Of a DNA stretch of 64,000 nucleotides, positions 33,732 to 41,967 are shown piece by piece. Made by a program: the position numbers and the translations under genes. Below the pieces are notes generated by a model. That model saw only the letters and a list, made by a program, of their open reading frames with translations, had not been told where the DNA came from and did no database searches. Position 1 is the stretch's first letter, and every line of letters begins with the position of its first letter. This stretch comes from JAICSD01 sp035637115 (GTDB lineage: Bacteria > Acidobacteriota > Vicinamibacteria > Vicinamibacterales > 2-12-FULL-66-21): positions 16,991 through 80,990 of the forward strand of contig DASPXV010000250.1 in the NCBI GenBank assembly GCA_035637115.1, written 5' to 3'.

Positions 33732-33739
33732 ACTATACT
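33732..33739. promoter_or_regulatory. Overlapping divergent -10 boxes in a 22-bp gap
   Basis: The octamer ACTATACT contains TATACT on the plus strand (33734-33739), 6 nt before ATG 33746, and TATAGT on the minus strand (33732-33737), 8 nt before ATG 33723. Both have leaderless spacing. Four bases are shared, so the two polymerases could not bind at once. No ribosome sites are visible. Confidence 0.55.
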
Positions 33740-33745
33740 TCGCGG

Positions 33746-35464
33746 ATGTCACGCTTCACGCGCCTGATCGTGGTCGTCGCGATCCTGATCCTGCCCGGAT
33801 GCGCCGACAGCATAGTGATCCTGCACGTCAGCCCCGACGGACACGGCCGTGCGGTCATTACCACACGCCTTTACGAAGCCAACCTGCGCGCGTTCGACGG
33901 CATGTTTACGGGTTCGCCGACGCAGACACCGCTCGATCAGGAGCTGCCCCCTCCGGAAGAAGGAGGGCTCGCGCGGCAGTTCGGCACGGGCGTCAAGCTC
34001 GCGTCCAGCAAGTTCGAGAAAACACCCGACGGTGCCATGCGCACGTCGATCGTCGAGTTCGAGGACGTCACGAAACTGCGGATGGACATCGTGCCGGCAT
34101 TCGGCGGTGCCACGGTGCATGTCGGCGGTATCACGGATCAGCCGGTGATCTCTTTCGCGATGAAGCCGCACGATAACGGCGACCGCCTGCTTCTCGTCCG
34201 TCTTCCTGACGGCCGGATTGCTCCGGATCCGGACCCGCAGATGACCGTATTGAAGACGGACTCGCCGGAGGAGCTGGCATTCAAGCGCGCGATCGGGCAC
34301 ATGGCGGTGCGCCTGTACGTGGAGATGGAAGACGTGCCGCTGTTGCGCACGAACGCGCCCGTGACGAAAGGGAATCGCGCGACGATTCTCGATCTCGATC
34401 TCGACAAGATCATCAATGGCCTCGACGAAGATAAGGTGCGTCGCGCGATGTCTCCAGGCTCCATGCAGGAGATGCTGTGGCAGCTCGGCGACATGCCCGG
34501 AGCGATCGTCCCCGTGGATCACGAGGTCTTTCTCGAGTTCGAGACTCCGCAGCCGCAGCAACCGGCGGCACCGGCGCAACCGGCGGCTCAGGCGCCGCCG
34601 GATACGGAAATTTACCTGGCGCCGCTGAAGAACACGAACGGCAGGATCGAAGTCGGCGAGGCAATCAACATCACGAACAGTCCTGGGTACGACAATCAGC
34701 CGTCCTTCACGCCGGATGGGCGTGCGATCGTCTTTACATCGGTGCGCGGGCCGTCACCAGGGCTGCGCGATGCCGCGCCGGGCCAAACCGATATCTATCG
34801 GTACGACATCGCCTCACGTGAGATCTCGCGGGTCACGCAGACCGTCGAGAGCGAGTACTCGCCTACGGTCATGCTGGATGGGACGCGCATTTCCGTCATT
34901 CGCGTCGAAACCGATGGCACGCAGCGGCTCTGGAGCATCGCTCCAAGCGGACCCAAGATTCAGTCGGACGTGGTGCTTCGAGACGTCAAGCCTGTCGGGT
35001 ATCACGCGTGGGCGGACGATCACACGCTCGCATTGTTCGTGCTCGGACAGCCGCCGACGCTGCAGCTCGCGGACACGCGCACCGGCACAGCGCGCATCAT
35101 CGCATCCGACGTCGGACGCTCAATCCAGCGCATGCCCGGGTCGTCTGCCGCGCGGGACATCAGTTTCGTGCAGCGCGAGCGGGCAGGAGATGTGACGCGC
35201 CTGATCATCAAGAAGCTCACGCCCGCGACGGGCGCGGTCTCGGTGCTCACGCCCGCAGTCGATGGCGCGACGGAAGCGGATACGGCGTGGACGCCGGATG
35301 GCACGCTGCTCATGGCAAAGGGAGCGACGCTTTACGGATGGCGCCAGGGGCAGCCGGGATGGACAGAAATCGCGGCGCTTGAACGGTTGAGCTTGCGCGG
35401 CGTAACGCGGCTGGCCGTCAGTCCCAAAGGGGATTACCTCGCGCTTGTCAGTTCTCCGCGATGA
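33746..35464 (+). CDS. Lipoprotein with C-terminal TolB-like beta-propeller
   Basis: This 572-residue lipoprotein has the lipobox ILPGC (Cys about residue 19). The N-terminal domain (about 20-270) is uncharacterised and begins SIVILHVSPDGHGRAVITTRLYEANLRAFD. A Pro/Ala/Gln-rich linker (QPQQPAAPAQPAAQAP) follows, then a propeller of PD40/TolB-like blades: YDNQPSFTPDGRAIVFTSVRG, TDIYRYDIASREISRVTQT, EYSPTVMLDGTRISVIRVE. It is probably outer-membrane or periplasmic and protein-binding. Promoter is the overlapping divergent -10. The next gene, a receiver, follows within 33 bp. Confidence 0.78.
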   Translation: MSRFTRLIVVVAILILPGCADSIVILHVSPDGHGRAVITTRLYEANLRAFDGMFTGSPTQTPLDQELPPPEEGGLARQFGTGVKLASSKFEKTPDGAMRTSIVEFEDVTKLRMDIVPAFGGATVHVGGITDQPVISFAMKPHDNGDRLLLVRLPDGRIAPDPDPQMTVLKTDSPEELAFKRAIGHMAVRLYVEMEDVPLLRTNAPVTKGNRATILDLDLDKIINGLDEDKVRRAMSPGSMQEMLWQLGDMPGAIVPVDHEVFLEFETPQPQQPAAPAQPAAQAPPDTEIYLAPLKNTNGRIEVGEAINITNSPGYDNQPSFTPDGRAIVFTSVRGPSPGLRDAAPGQTDIYRYDIASREISRVTQTVESEYSPTVMLDGTRISVIRVETDGTQRLWSIAPSGPKIQSDVVLRDVKPVGYHAWADDHTLALFVLGQPPTLQLADTRTGTARIIASDVGRSIQRMPGSSAARDISFVQRERAGDVTRLIIKKLTPATGAVSVLTPAVDGATEADTAWTPDGTLLMAKGATLYGWRQGQPGWTEIAALERLSLRGVTRLAVSPKGDYLALVSSPR

Positions 35465-35473
35465 GTGGGTTGG

Positions 35474-35479
35474 TATACT
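35474..35479 (+). promoter_or_regulatory. Possible -10 box (TATACT) for the tandem receivers
   Basis: TATACT lies 10 bp after the lipoprotein stop and 18 nt before the GTG at 35498. The spacing is longer than leaderless, leaving a short leader. It suggests the receivers can be expressed apart from the lipoprotein gene. Confidence 0.35.
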
Positions 35480-35497
35480 CCCATCGGGGACCCTGCA

Positions 35498-35905
35498 GTG
35501 TCGCTGTTACCCGGGCGGCCGCTCGTTCTGCTGGTCGAAGACGACCGCGAAGGGCGAATGCTGTTTGCGGAGTGGCTGCAGGAGGCGGGATTCCGCGTGG
35601 AACAAGCGCATAACGGTCTCCAGGCGCTCGAGCGCGCCTTCGATCTGCTGCCAGACGCCATCCTCACCGATCTGAATATCCCCGGCATTGACGGCTACGA
35701 GCTGACACGCCGCCTGAAAACCGATCCACGTACGGAACGCATTCCCGTGCTCGCGGTAACTGGATACGCCCCCTTCACACAGGACCCGTCGCGCGCGGAC
35801 CGCGCGGGATGCGACGCGATCCTGCCCAAGCCGTGCCAGGCCGAAGACCTGGAACACACGCTCACCCAGCTGATCGCGCGGGCGCGCGCGCGGCGCTCCG
35901 CCTGA
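35498..35905 (+). CDS. Stand-alone response-regulator receiver (first of a tandem pair)
   Basis: The product is 135 residues from the GTG at 35498; the frame also allows GTG 35465, which would place the start inside the promoter. It is a single CheY-like domain: LVLLVEDDREGRMLFAEWLQ (acidic pair D15-D16), DAILTDLNIPGIDGYEL (acceptor D58), VLAVTGYAP for the Thr, and ILPKPC for the Lys. A short arginine-rich tail ends it. There is no output domain. It precedes another stand-alone receiver by 8 bp, so the two may form a phosphorelay or compete for one kinase. No kinase is encoded nearby. Confidence 0.87.
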   Translation: MSLLPGRPLVLLVEDDREGRMLFAEWLQEAGFRVEQAHNGLQALERAFDLLPDAILTDLNIPGIDGYELTRRLKTDPRTERIPVLAVTGYAPFTQDPSRADRAGCDAILPKPCQAEDLEHTLTQLIARARARRSA

Positions 35906-35913
35906 TTCGCGCG

Positions 35914-36276
35914 ATGGCGTCGGTGATGATCATCGAAGACGACCGGGACACCCGCGAAATGCTCGGACGTTTCCTCGAACTCGAAGGGTTCGACGTGCGC
36001 ACCGCGGCGAACGGCGAGCTTGCGCTGCGGGCGCTGCAAGAGGACGGGCAGCCGTGCGTCATCATCCTCGATCTGATGATGCCGGTGATGAACGGCTGGC
36101 AGTTCCGTGAGGCGCAGCAGAGCGATCCGGCGCTCTCGCGCATTCCCGTCGTGGTCGTCACCGCGGCCGGCGCGCGCGAACAGGTCCCGGAAATCAGCGC
36201 CGACGGCTGGCTTTCGAAGCCCGTCGATTTCGATCGGCTGCTTGCGACGATCGCACCGCTGTGTCGTACGCCGTAG
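35914..36276 (+). CDS. Stand-alone response-regulator receiver (second of a tandem pair)
   Basis: This 120-residue CheY-like protein has acidic pair D9-D10 (VMIIEDDRDTREMLGRFLE), acceptor D53 (VIILDLMMPVMNGWQF), VVVVTAAG for the switch Thr and GWLSKPVD for the Lys. ATG 35914 is chosen; the frame is open further upstream in the previous gene. The last 83 bp overlap, antisense, the 3' end of the L,D-transpeptidase gene. No output domain follows. Confidence 0.87.
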   Translation: MASVMIIEDDRDTREMLGRFLELEGFDVRTAANGELALRALQEDGQPCVIILDLMMPVMNGWQFREAQQSDPALSRIPVVVVTAAGAREQVPEISADGWLSKPVDFDRLLATIAPLCRTP

Positions 36277-37969
36277 CCGCCTGATCGGCGCGCATCTTCA
36301 GCTTATTCAGCACGCCCGCGAGCAGCGTCATCTGACGGCCATCGATGCCGTAGAGATCGCCGCGGAATTGCAGGATGCCGTCCGCGGAGACGCGCGCCGT
36401 CCAGTATCCGAGGTAGACGGGGATCGGTGCGCGCAGCTTCACGGTACGCTCCTCGCCCGCGTGCATCGCCGCATCAATCTTTTCCGGCGTCCATTCCGGC
36501 TGATCGCCAAGCACGTATTGCGCGAGCTTCTCGGCCTCCTCGACGCGGACGCACCCGTGGCTGAACGAACGCGTCGTGCGCGCGAACAACGAGTCCGCCG
36601 GCGTGTCGTGCAGGTAGACGTTGAACGAGTTCGGGAACATGAACTTCACCAGGCCGAGCGAGTTCGACGATCCGGGGCGCTGGCGGATCCTGTAGGCGCC
36701 GGCATTCTCGAGATCGATCGACGAAGGATCGACGACGTTGCCGTTGTTGTCGACGACTTCCATGTTGGTGCGCTGCAGGAAGGCGGAATCGCGCAGCACC
36801 GATGGGAGCGTTTCGTTCTTCACGATATCGGGCGGAATGTTCCAGTACGGCGCGAACACCACGTGCGTCATGTCATCGGCGAAGATCGGCGTGGGGGTGT
36901 CCTTCTTGCCGACGACAACGCGCATGGAGAGCGGCACCTTGTCGTGGTCCCACACCTCGAGCCGGTACTCGGGGATGTTGACCAGGATGTAGCGATCGCC
37001 TAGCGCGCGCGGCAGCCAGCGCCAGCGCTCGAGGTTGAGCGAGAGCTGCCGAATGCGTTCGTCGATCGGGACGTTCATCTGCGCGACAACGGCAGCGCCC
37101 ACAGTCCCATCGGGTTCGAGGCCGTGGCGCCGCTGGAAACGCTTGACCGCTTCCTGAAGCTCTGCGCCGTACCGCGTGTCCTGTTCGTTTACGGCGTCGG
37201 TATAGTCGCCGGTGATCGATAGACGCTTCGCGAGCGCGAGGACGGCGGGATTGTTCTGTCCCGGCTTCAGCTTGAGCTGCGCTGGGAGCGGCTGCCATCC
37301 GCCGCGCTGCGCCAGCTCGCGGTACTTGGCGAGCGCATCACGGAGCCCAACGTACTGCCGATGCTGCGGAACGAGTTCCTTCAACGACGCCGCAACGCGG
37401 TTCTCGTCGATGGACTTCTCCAGCAGTCCCAGGAGATCGGGTTTGTCGTCGCGGATCTTCCAGTTCGGATCCGCGTGCGAGAGATCCGAAACTCCGCTTG
37501 ACAGGTCCGACGCGTAGCTCAGATACAGGTAGGTGAGCCAGACGTCCAGCTTCGAGGCTTCCGCCGGAGCGAATCCCTTCGTCGTGAGAAACCCGCGTCC
37601 CGCTTCCTGGCGCCGTGCCGTGAGCGTGGCGACGTTGTAGAGCGCCGGGTCGAGCCCTTCGCGGTCGGCGCCCTGCAGTGCGCCAATCAGCTCGTCCATC
37701 TGCGGCCGCGCCTTCCGATTCTCGATCCACGCTGGCGCTTCGCCGCGCTTCTGATAGAACTGTCGCGTGAGCTTCCACAGGCGCGCACCTTCGTCGTCTG
37801 CGGCGACGAAGATCGGCCTGGCGCCGCTCAGCGCCTCGCCAACGGTCATCTCCCCTCGGCCTGACGTGCCGGCTGCGCCGGGCTGGTCCGGCTGGTGCTT
37901 ACCGTGCCGATCGCATGCGACGAACGCAAACGCTGACACGAGCAACGCCGCCACAGTACGTCTGGTCAT
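36194..37969 (-). CDS. L,D-transpeptidase lipoprotein (YcbB-like)
   Basis: This 591-residue protein has a lipobox-like FVAC in its signal (Cys about residue 19), an N-terminal scaffold domain, a peptidoglycan-binding domain (NNPAVLALAKRLSITGDYTD ... LQEAVKRFQRRHGLEPDGTVG) and a C-terminal YkuD catalytic domain with VVVGKKDTPTPIF and the nucleophile motif SFSHGCVRV. Order and length match YcbB-type enzymes that form 3-3 cross-links. The frame opens at 38071, but the ATG at 37969 has AGGAGG 8 nt upstream and starts the signal. The last 30 or so residues (RSSQAADRNRRASKASRRR) are antisense to a receiver gene. Confidence 0.9.
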   Translation of the reverse strand: MTRRTVAALLVSAFAFVACDRHGKHQPDQPGAAGTSGRGEMTVGEALSGARPIFVAADDEGARLWKLTRQFYQKRGEAPAWIENRKARPQMDELIGALQGADREGLDPALYNVATLTARRQEAGRGFLTTKGFAPAEASKLDVWLTYLYLSYASDLSSGVSDLSHADPNWKIRDDKPDLLGLLEKSIDENRVAASLKELVPQHRQYVGLRDALAKYRELAQRGGWQPLPAQLKLKPGQNNPAVLALAKRLSITGDYTDAVNEQDTRYGAELQEAVKRFQRRHGLEPDGTVGAAVVAQMNVPIDERIRQLSLNLERWRWLPRALGDRYILVNIPEYRLEVWDHDKVPLSMRVVVGKKDTPTPIFADDMTHVVFAPYWNIPPDIVKNETLPSVLRDSAFLQRTNMEVVDNNGNVVDPSSIDLENAGAYRIRQRPGSSNSLGLVKFMFPNSFNVYLHDTPADSLFARTTRSFSHGCVRVEEAEKLAQYVLGDQPEWTPEKIDAAMHAGEERTVKLRAPIPVYLGYWTARVSADGILQFRGDLYGIDGRQMTLLAGVLNKLKMRADQAATAYDTAVRSSQAADRNRRASKASRRR

Positions 37970-38057
37970 CCAGGCGTCCTCCTCTGTCAGTTCCACAGCA
38001 AGCAAAGTGCCTACGGTTCGGCTTCGAAATCGTTCAGGTTTCCTGCCGAGTGTGTAG

Positions 38058-39266
38058 GTGGCTACCAACATGAGGCGGAAACAGCGGAGCTTGGGGGAAG
38101 AGATTCACCAGGACATGAATATCGTCGCCGCGGGCCTCTTGTACGACCTTTCCATTCTTCAAGGTTCGGAGCGGAGCGCGTTCGGCTACAAGCGCGCCGC
38201 GAAAGCGCTCGCTGCGGGAACCGATCGATCGGTCGTGGACCTGATCGAGGAAGGGATCCTGCGGGATGTGCCGTTCGTGGGCGTATCGAGCGAGCGCGTC
38301 GTCTCGGAACTCGTGCGGACCGGAGAGTCGGCCGCCGTTCAGGCGGCGGTCGCGGCATCTTCGAAGCGGAGTGAAGTAGAGAAGCGCCGCGGCTTCCGCC
38401 GTGCCTATCTCAGTCGCCACGCGATGCGGATCGCGCTGGACGCGCCGCTTGATGCGTCGATCGTTTCGACGCGCAGCTATCTCGGCGATCTGCAGATGCA
38501 TTCGACGTGGAGCGACGGCGGCGAGTCGATCGCGGATCTCGCGGAAGGGGGCTACGAGCTCGGATGGTTGCGTATCGGCGTCACCGATCACTCGTACGGC
38601 CTTCCGATCGCCCGCGGGATGAGCATGGAGTCCGCCCGCGCCCAGCATCACGAGATCGACGAGTTGAACGAGCGCTTCGCGGGGCGGATCCGAGTGTACA
38701 AGGGCGTCGAAGCGAACATCCTTGCGGACGGCGCGCTGGACCTGCAGGAAGAGGAACGCGGCCTCTTCGAATACGTGATCGCCTCACCGCATTCGCAGCT
38801 GCGGAAGGATACCGATCAGACCGCGCGAATGCTCGCCGCGGTCAAACTGCCGGGTGTCGCGATCCTCGGACACCCGCAAGGGCGGATGTTCAACACCCGG
38901 CCGGGCATTACGGCGGACTGGCGCAGGGTGTTCAATGAGGCGGCGAAGCGGGACGTTGCGATCGAGATCGACGGCAATTGGCATCGGCAGGACGTCGACT
39001 ACGAGCTTGCCGCGATTGCCCTCGAGGAAGGCTGTTTCCTTGCGCTCGATAGCGACGCGCACAGCATCGCCGAATACCCGTTCACCGACTACGCCATCGC
39101 GCACGCGCGGATCGCCGAGGCCCCGGCGGATCGCGTCGTCAATTGCTGGGAGGAATCCCGGTTCGACGCGTGGCTGCGCGAACGGCGGCCGCGTAGCGCG
39201 AAGGCAGTGGGTGTCCGATCTTCTGCTCAATCAGACGCGAAGCGGCGAGCACCCCGTCGAGGCTGA
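38058..39266 (+). CDS. PHP-domain hydrolase with HhH (PolX-like) N-terminus
   Basis: This 402-residue protein (398 from ATG 38070) combines a helix-hairpin-helix, Pol beta 8-kDa-like N-terminal region (VAAGLLYDLSILQGSERSAFGYKRAAKALA ... EGILRDVPFVGVSSERVVSELVRTG) with a PHP metal-dependent phosphoesterase domain. Metal ligands are visible in GDLQMHSTWSDGGES, IGVTDHSYGL, YKGVEANIL, VIASPHSQL, ILGHPQGRMF and LALDSDAHSIAEYP. In bacterial PolX the same two ends flank a nucleotidyltransferase domain, which is absent here. A DNA-end or nucleotide phosphatase role is inferred. Its last 128 bp are antisense to the HMG-CoA lyase gene. Confidence 0.82.
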   Translation: MATNMRRKQRSLGEEIHQDMNIVAAGLLYDLSILQGSERSAFGYKRAAKALAAGTDRSVVDLIEEGILRDVPFVGVSSERVVSELVRTGESAAVQAAVAASSKRSEVEKRRGFRRAYLSRHAMRIALDAPLDASIVSTRSYLGDLQMHSTWSDGGESIADLAEGGYELGWLRIGVTDHSYGLPIARGMSMESARAQHHEIDELNERFAGRIRVYKGVEANILADGALDLQEEERGLFEYVIASPHSQLRKDTDQTARMLAAVKLPGVAILGHPQGRMFNTRPGITADWRRVFNEAAKRDVAIEIDGNWHRQDVDYELAAIALEEGCFLALDSDAHSIAEYPFTDYAIAHARIAEAPADRVVNCWEESRFDAWLRERRPRSAKAVGVRSSAQSDAKRRAPRRG

Positions 39267-40068
39267 TGCCGGTCTCGATACCAAGACCGTCCAGCATATA
39301 GAGAAGATCCTCGGTCGCAAGATTGCCGGTTGCGCCGGGCGCGTAAGGGCAGCCACCGAGGCCGCCGGCGGAGGCGTCGAAAGTCGTGATGCCCAGCTGC
39401 AGCGCGGTCAGCACGTTTGCGAGCGCGGTGCCGCGTGTGTCGTGGAAGTGCAGGGCGATCTTGTCCAAAGGCACCTGGGCGGCGACGGCGTTGATGACGA
39501 CCGGCACCTGCCCTGGATGTCCGATCCCGATCGTGTCGCTGACGGCGACCTCGTACGCGCCCATCGCGATCAGCGCGGCACAGACGCGCGCCACCGCGGC
39601 AGGATCGACCGGGCCTTCAAACGGACAGCCGAAGGCCGTGGACACGTAGGCGCGCACCGGCAAGCCAGCCTCGCGCGCCCGATCGCAGACGGTCTGATAG
39701 GTGGCGAGCGACTCGTCGATTCCCTGGTTGATGTTCTTGCGGCTGAATGATTCCGATGCCGCCGCGAAGATGGCGACTTCATCTGCCTTGGCATCCATGG
39801 CGCGCGCCAGCCCCGCGAGGTTCGGCACGAGCGCCGTGTAGCGGGTCTCCGGACGGCGCGCGATCCCCGCGAAAACCTCGGCGGCGTCCGACATCTGCGG
39901 CACCCATTTCGCGCTGACGAATGCCGACACTTCGATCGTCTGGTAGCCGGCGCCGCTGAGCGCATTCACGAACGCGATCTTCTCGGCGGTCGTAACCGCC
40001 GTGGCCTCGTTCTGCAGCCCGTCACGCGGACCGACTTCGACGATTCGTACGCGGCGCGGGAGTGTCAT
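39139..40068 (-). CDS. liuE: Hydroxymethylglutaryl-CoA lyase
   Basis: This 309-residue TIM-barrel lyase of the DRE family opens with VRIVEVGPRDGLQNEATAVTTAEKIAFVNAL (metal-binding Asp and catalytic Arg). The HxH metal pair is in ALHFHDTRGTALAN and the signature cysteine in DASAGGLGGCPYAPGATGNLATED. It cleaves HMG-CoA to acetyl-CoA and acetoacetate, the last step of leucine and isovalerate degradation. It is the final gene of the operon, overlapping the BCCP gene by 4 bp. The 3' end overlaps the convergent PHP gene by 128 bp. Confidence 0.93.
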   Translation of the reverse strand: MTLPRRVRIVEVGPRDGLQNEATAVTTAEKIAFVNALSGAGYQTIEVSAFVSAKWVPQMSDAAEVFAGIARRPETRYTALVPNLAGLARAMDAKADEVAIFAAASESFSRKNINQGIDESLATYQTVCDRAREAGLPVRAYVSTAFGCPFEGPVDPAAVARVCAALIAMGAYEVAVSDTIGIGHPGQVPVVINAVAAQVPLDKIALHFHDTRGTALANVLTALQLGITTFDASAGGLGGCPYAPGATGNLATEDLLYMLDGLGIETGISLDGVLAASRLIEQKIGHPLPSRYAAAVRAATRRTGIPPSN

Positions 40069-40448
40069 TCGATCTCGATCAGCGTCGCGCCGGGCTGGAC
40101 CAGCTCACCTGCACGGCAATTCACCGCGCTGATGCGTCCGCCCGCCGGCGCGCGGAGCGGCAGTTCCATTTTCATCGCTTCGAGCAGCAGCAGGATGTCT
40201 CCTCGGCGAACTTCCGCGCCCGTGGTCACGTTCACCTGGATGACCGTCGCCGGCATCGGTGCCGTGAGCGACTCGTGTGCGCCGGCCCGCTTGCGCGCGT
40301 GGCTCTCCTCGATGATCTCGTAGACCACGCCGTCATGAAAGATCCAAGTCTTCCCGCCCGACGACACCGCGTACATGCGATCGACGCGAATGCCGTCTCG
40401 CACGAGTAATTCCCCCGGCGATTGGCCGCGTGCGATGTCCGCCATCAA
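40065..40448 (-). CDS. Stand-alone biotin carboxyl carrier protein of the acyl-CoA carboxylase
   Basis: This 127-residue protein has a short N-terminal extension and a biotinyl/lipoyl domain with the biotinylation motif LLLLEAMKMELPLRAP (the lysine between the two Met residues) and the second half GRISAVNCRAGELVQPGATLIEIE. It carries the carboxyl group between the biotin carboxylase encoded upstream and the carboxyltransferase. In many bacteria this domain is fused to the biotin carboxylase (LiuD/MccA); here the two are separate genes coupled by a 4-bp overlap. Confidence 0.92.
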   Translation of the reverse strand: MMADIARGQSPGELLVRDGIRVDRMYAVSSGGKTWIFHDGVVYEIIEESHARKRAGAHESLTAPMPATVIQVNVTTGAEVRRGDILLLLEAMKMELPLRAPAGGRISAVNCRAGELVQPGATLIEIE

Positions 40449-41935
40449 CGGCCCCAGCCGCGGAGATCAGTCCAGGGCTCGGCAGCTGTTGTCGTGCCAT
40501 CGACGGAACCGGCCGGCTGGTTCAACGCGAAAGCAGCCACGGCGCGCACGAAGGGTGACGGTGGGGCTGTCCGCAGGAGGGCGTCCAGATGTTCCTCCAC
40601 AAAGCCCGTGTGCACGTCCCCGACGCGAAAGGCAGGATGCTCGAGGATGTTGATCAGGAAGCTGATATTCGTGCGGACACCGAGGATTGGAAAACGGCGC
40701 AGGGCGGCAGCCGTGCGTGCGATCGCGGCATCACGTGTGGCACCGTGTGCGATCAGCTTCGCCAGCATCGGATCGTACTGGACGGGAACCTCCGCTCCTT
40801 CGACAACGCCGCTGTCGATCCGAATGCCGGGCCCGGACGGTTCGCGATACAGCCGAAGCGGTCCCGCCTGCGGCAGAAAGTCGTTTGCGGGATCTTCGGC
40901 GTAGACACGGCATTCGATCGCATGTCCGCGCTGGGCCAGGTCAGCTTGGGTCCATGGAAGCGGTTCACCCATCGCGACGAGGAGCTGCGCACGCACGAGA
41001 TCGGCGCCCGTCACGAGCTCGGTGACGGGATGCTCGACCTGCAGCCGCGTGTTCATCTCGAGGAAATAGAACTTCGCCGCGTCGCCGGTGCCGTCGAGCA
41101 GGAACTCGATCGTACCCGCGTTCAGGTAACCCGATCCCTGTGCAGCCGCCACTGCCGCACGTCCGATTCGCTCGCGCAGTGCCGGCGTCAGCGCGGGGGA
41201 GGGACTTTCCTCAAGGATCTTCTGGTGCCTGCGCTGGATCGAGCATTCGCGCTCGAACAGGTGAACGGTGTTGCCGCGACTGTCCGCGAAGATCTGCACT
41301 TCCACGTGACGCGGCCGCTCGATCAGCCGCTCTACGTACAGCGTGCCGTCGCCAAACGCGGCGAGCGCTTCGCGTCTCGCCGCAGGAATCGCTTCCGCGA
41401 GTGTTGTTTCGTCGCCCGCGGACCGCATCCCTTTGCCGCCGCCCCCCGCCGATGCTTTGATCAGGACAGGAAAACCAATCGCATGCGCGGCCGCGCTGAT
41501 GCCTGCATCGGACTGGTCTGTTGGCGTATGTCCTGGCACGACGGGGACGCCGGCCTTCTCCATGAGTGCGCGCGCGCCGATCTTCGATCCCATGCGATCG
41601 ATCGCGTCCGCCGGCGGGCCGACGAAAATCAGTCTCGCGTCGGCGCACGCGGCGGCGAACGCGGCACGCTCCGAGAGAAACCCGTAACCAGGATGGACCG
41701 CGTCCGCGCCGGCGGTGCGCGCCGCATCGATCACGGCGGGGACGTTCAGGTAGCTCTCGCTGGCCGGCGCAGGTCCGACGCGAACGGCGAAGTCGGCGGC
41801 GAGCACGTGCGGCGCATTGGCATCGACATCGGAGTAGATGGCGACGGCCTCGATGTGCATCTCGCGGCACGTGCGGATGATGCGCAGCGCGATCTCACCC
41901 CTGTTCGCGATCAGCAGCCGGCGGATCGACGACAT
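40445..41935 (-). CDS. liuD: Biotin carboxylase subunit, probable methylcrotonyl-CoA carboxylase
   Basis: This 496-residue protein has the three biotin carboxylase parts: N-terminal domain (RRLLIANRGEIALRIIRTCREM), ATP-grasp domain (PVLIKASAGGGGKGMRSAGDET, EMNTRLQVEHPVTELVTGADLV) and C-terminal domain (RGHAIECRVYAEDPANDFLPQAGPL). It carboxylates biotin on the adjacent BCCP using bicarbonate and ATP. Assignment to 3-methylcrotonyl-CoA carboxylase rests on its place between liuC and liuE homologues. Its length equals the stand-alone form, without a fused BCCP. Confidence 0.9.
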   Translation of the reverse strand: MSSIRRLLIANRGEIALRIIRTCREMHIEAVAIYSDVDANAPHVLAADFAVRVGPAPASESYLNVPAVIDAARTAGADAVHPGYGFLSERAAFAAACADARLIFVGPPADAIDRMGSKIGARALMEKAGVPVVPGHTPTDQSDAGISAAAHAIGFPVLIKASAGGGGKGMRSAGDETTLAEAIPAARREALAAFGDGTLYVERLIERPRHVEVQIFADSRGNTVHLFERECSIQRRHQKILEESPSPALTPALRERIGRAAVAAAQGSGYLNAGTIEFLLDGTGDAAKFYFLEMNTRLQVEHPVTELVTGADLVRAQLLVAMGEPLPWTQADLAQRGHAIECRVYAEDPANDFLPQAGPLRLYREPSGPGIRIDSGVVEGAEVPVQYDPMLAKLIAHGATRDAAIARTAAALRRFPILGVRTNISFLINILEHPAFRVGDVHTGFVEEHLDALLRTAPPSPFVRAVAAFALNQPAGSVDGTTTAAEPWTDLRGWGR

Positions 41936-41967
41936 CCCGCCGAGCTTATCACGCGAGTTTTCGCCGA

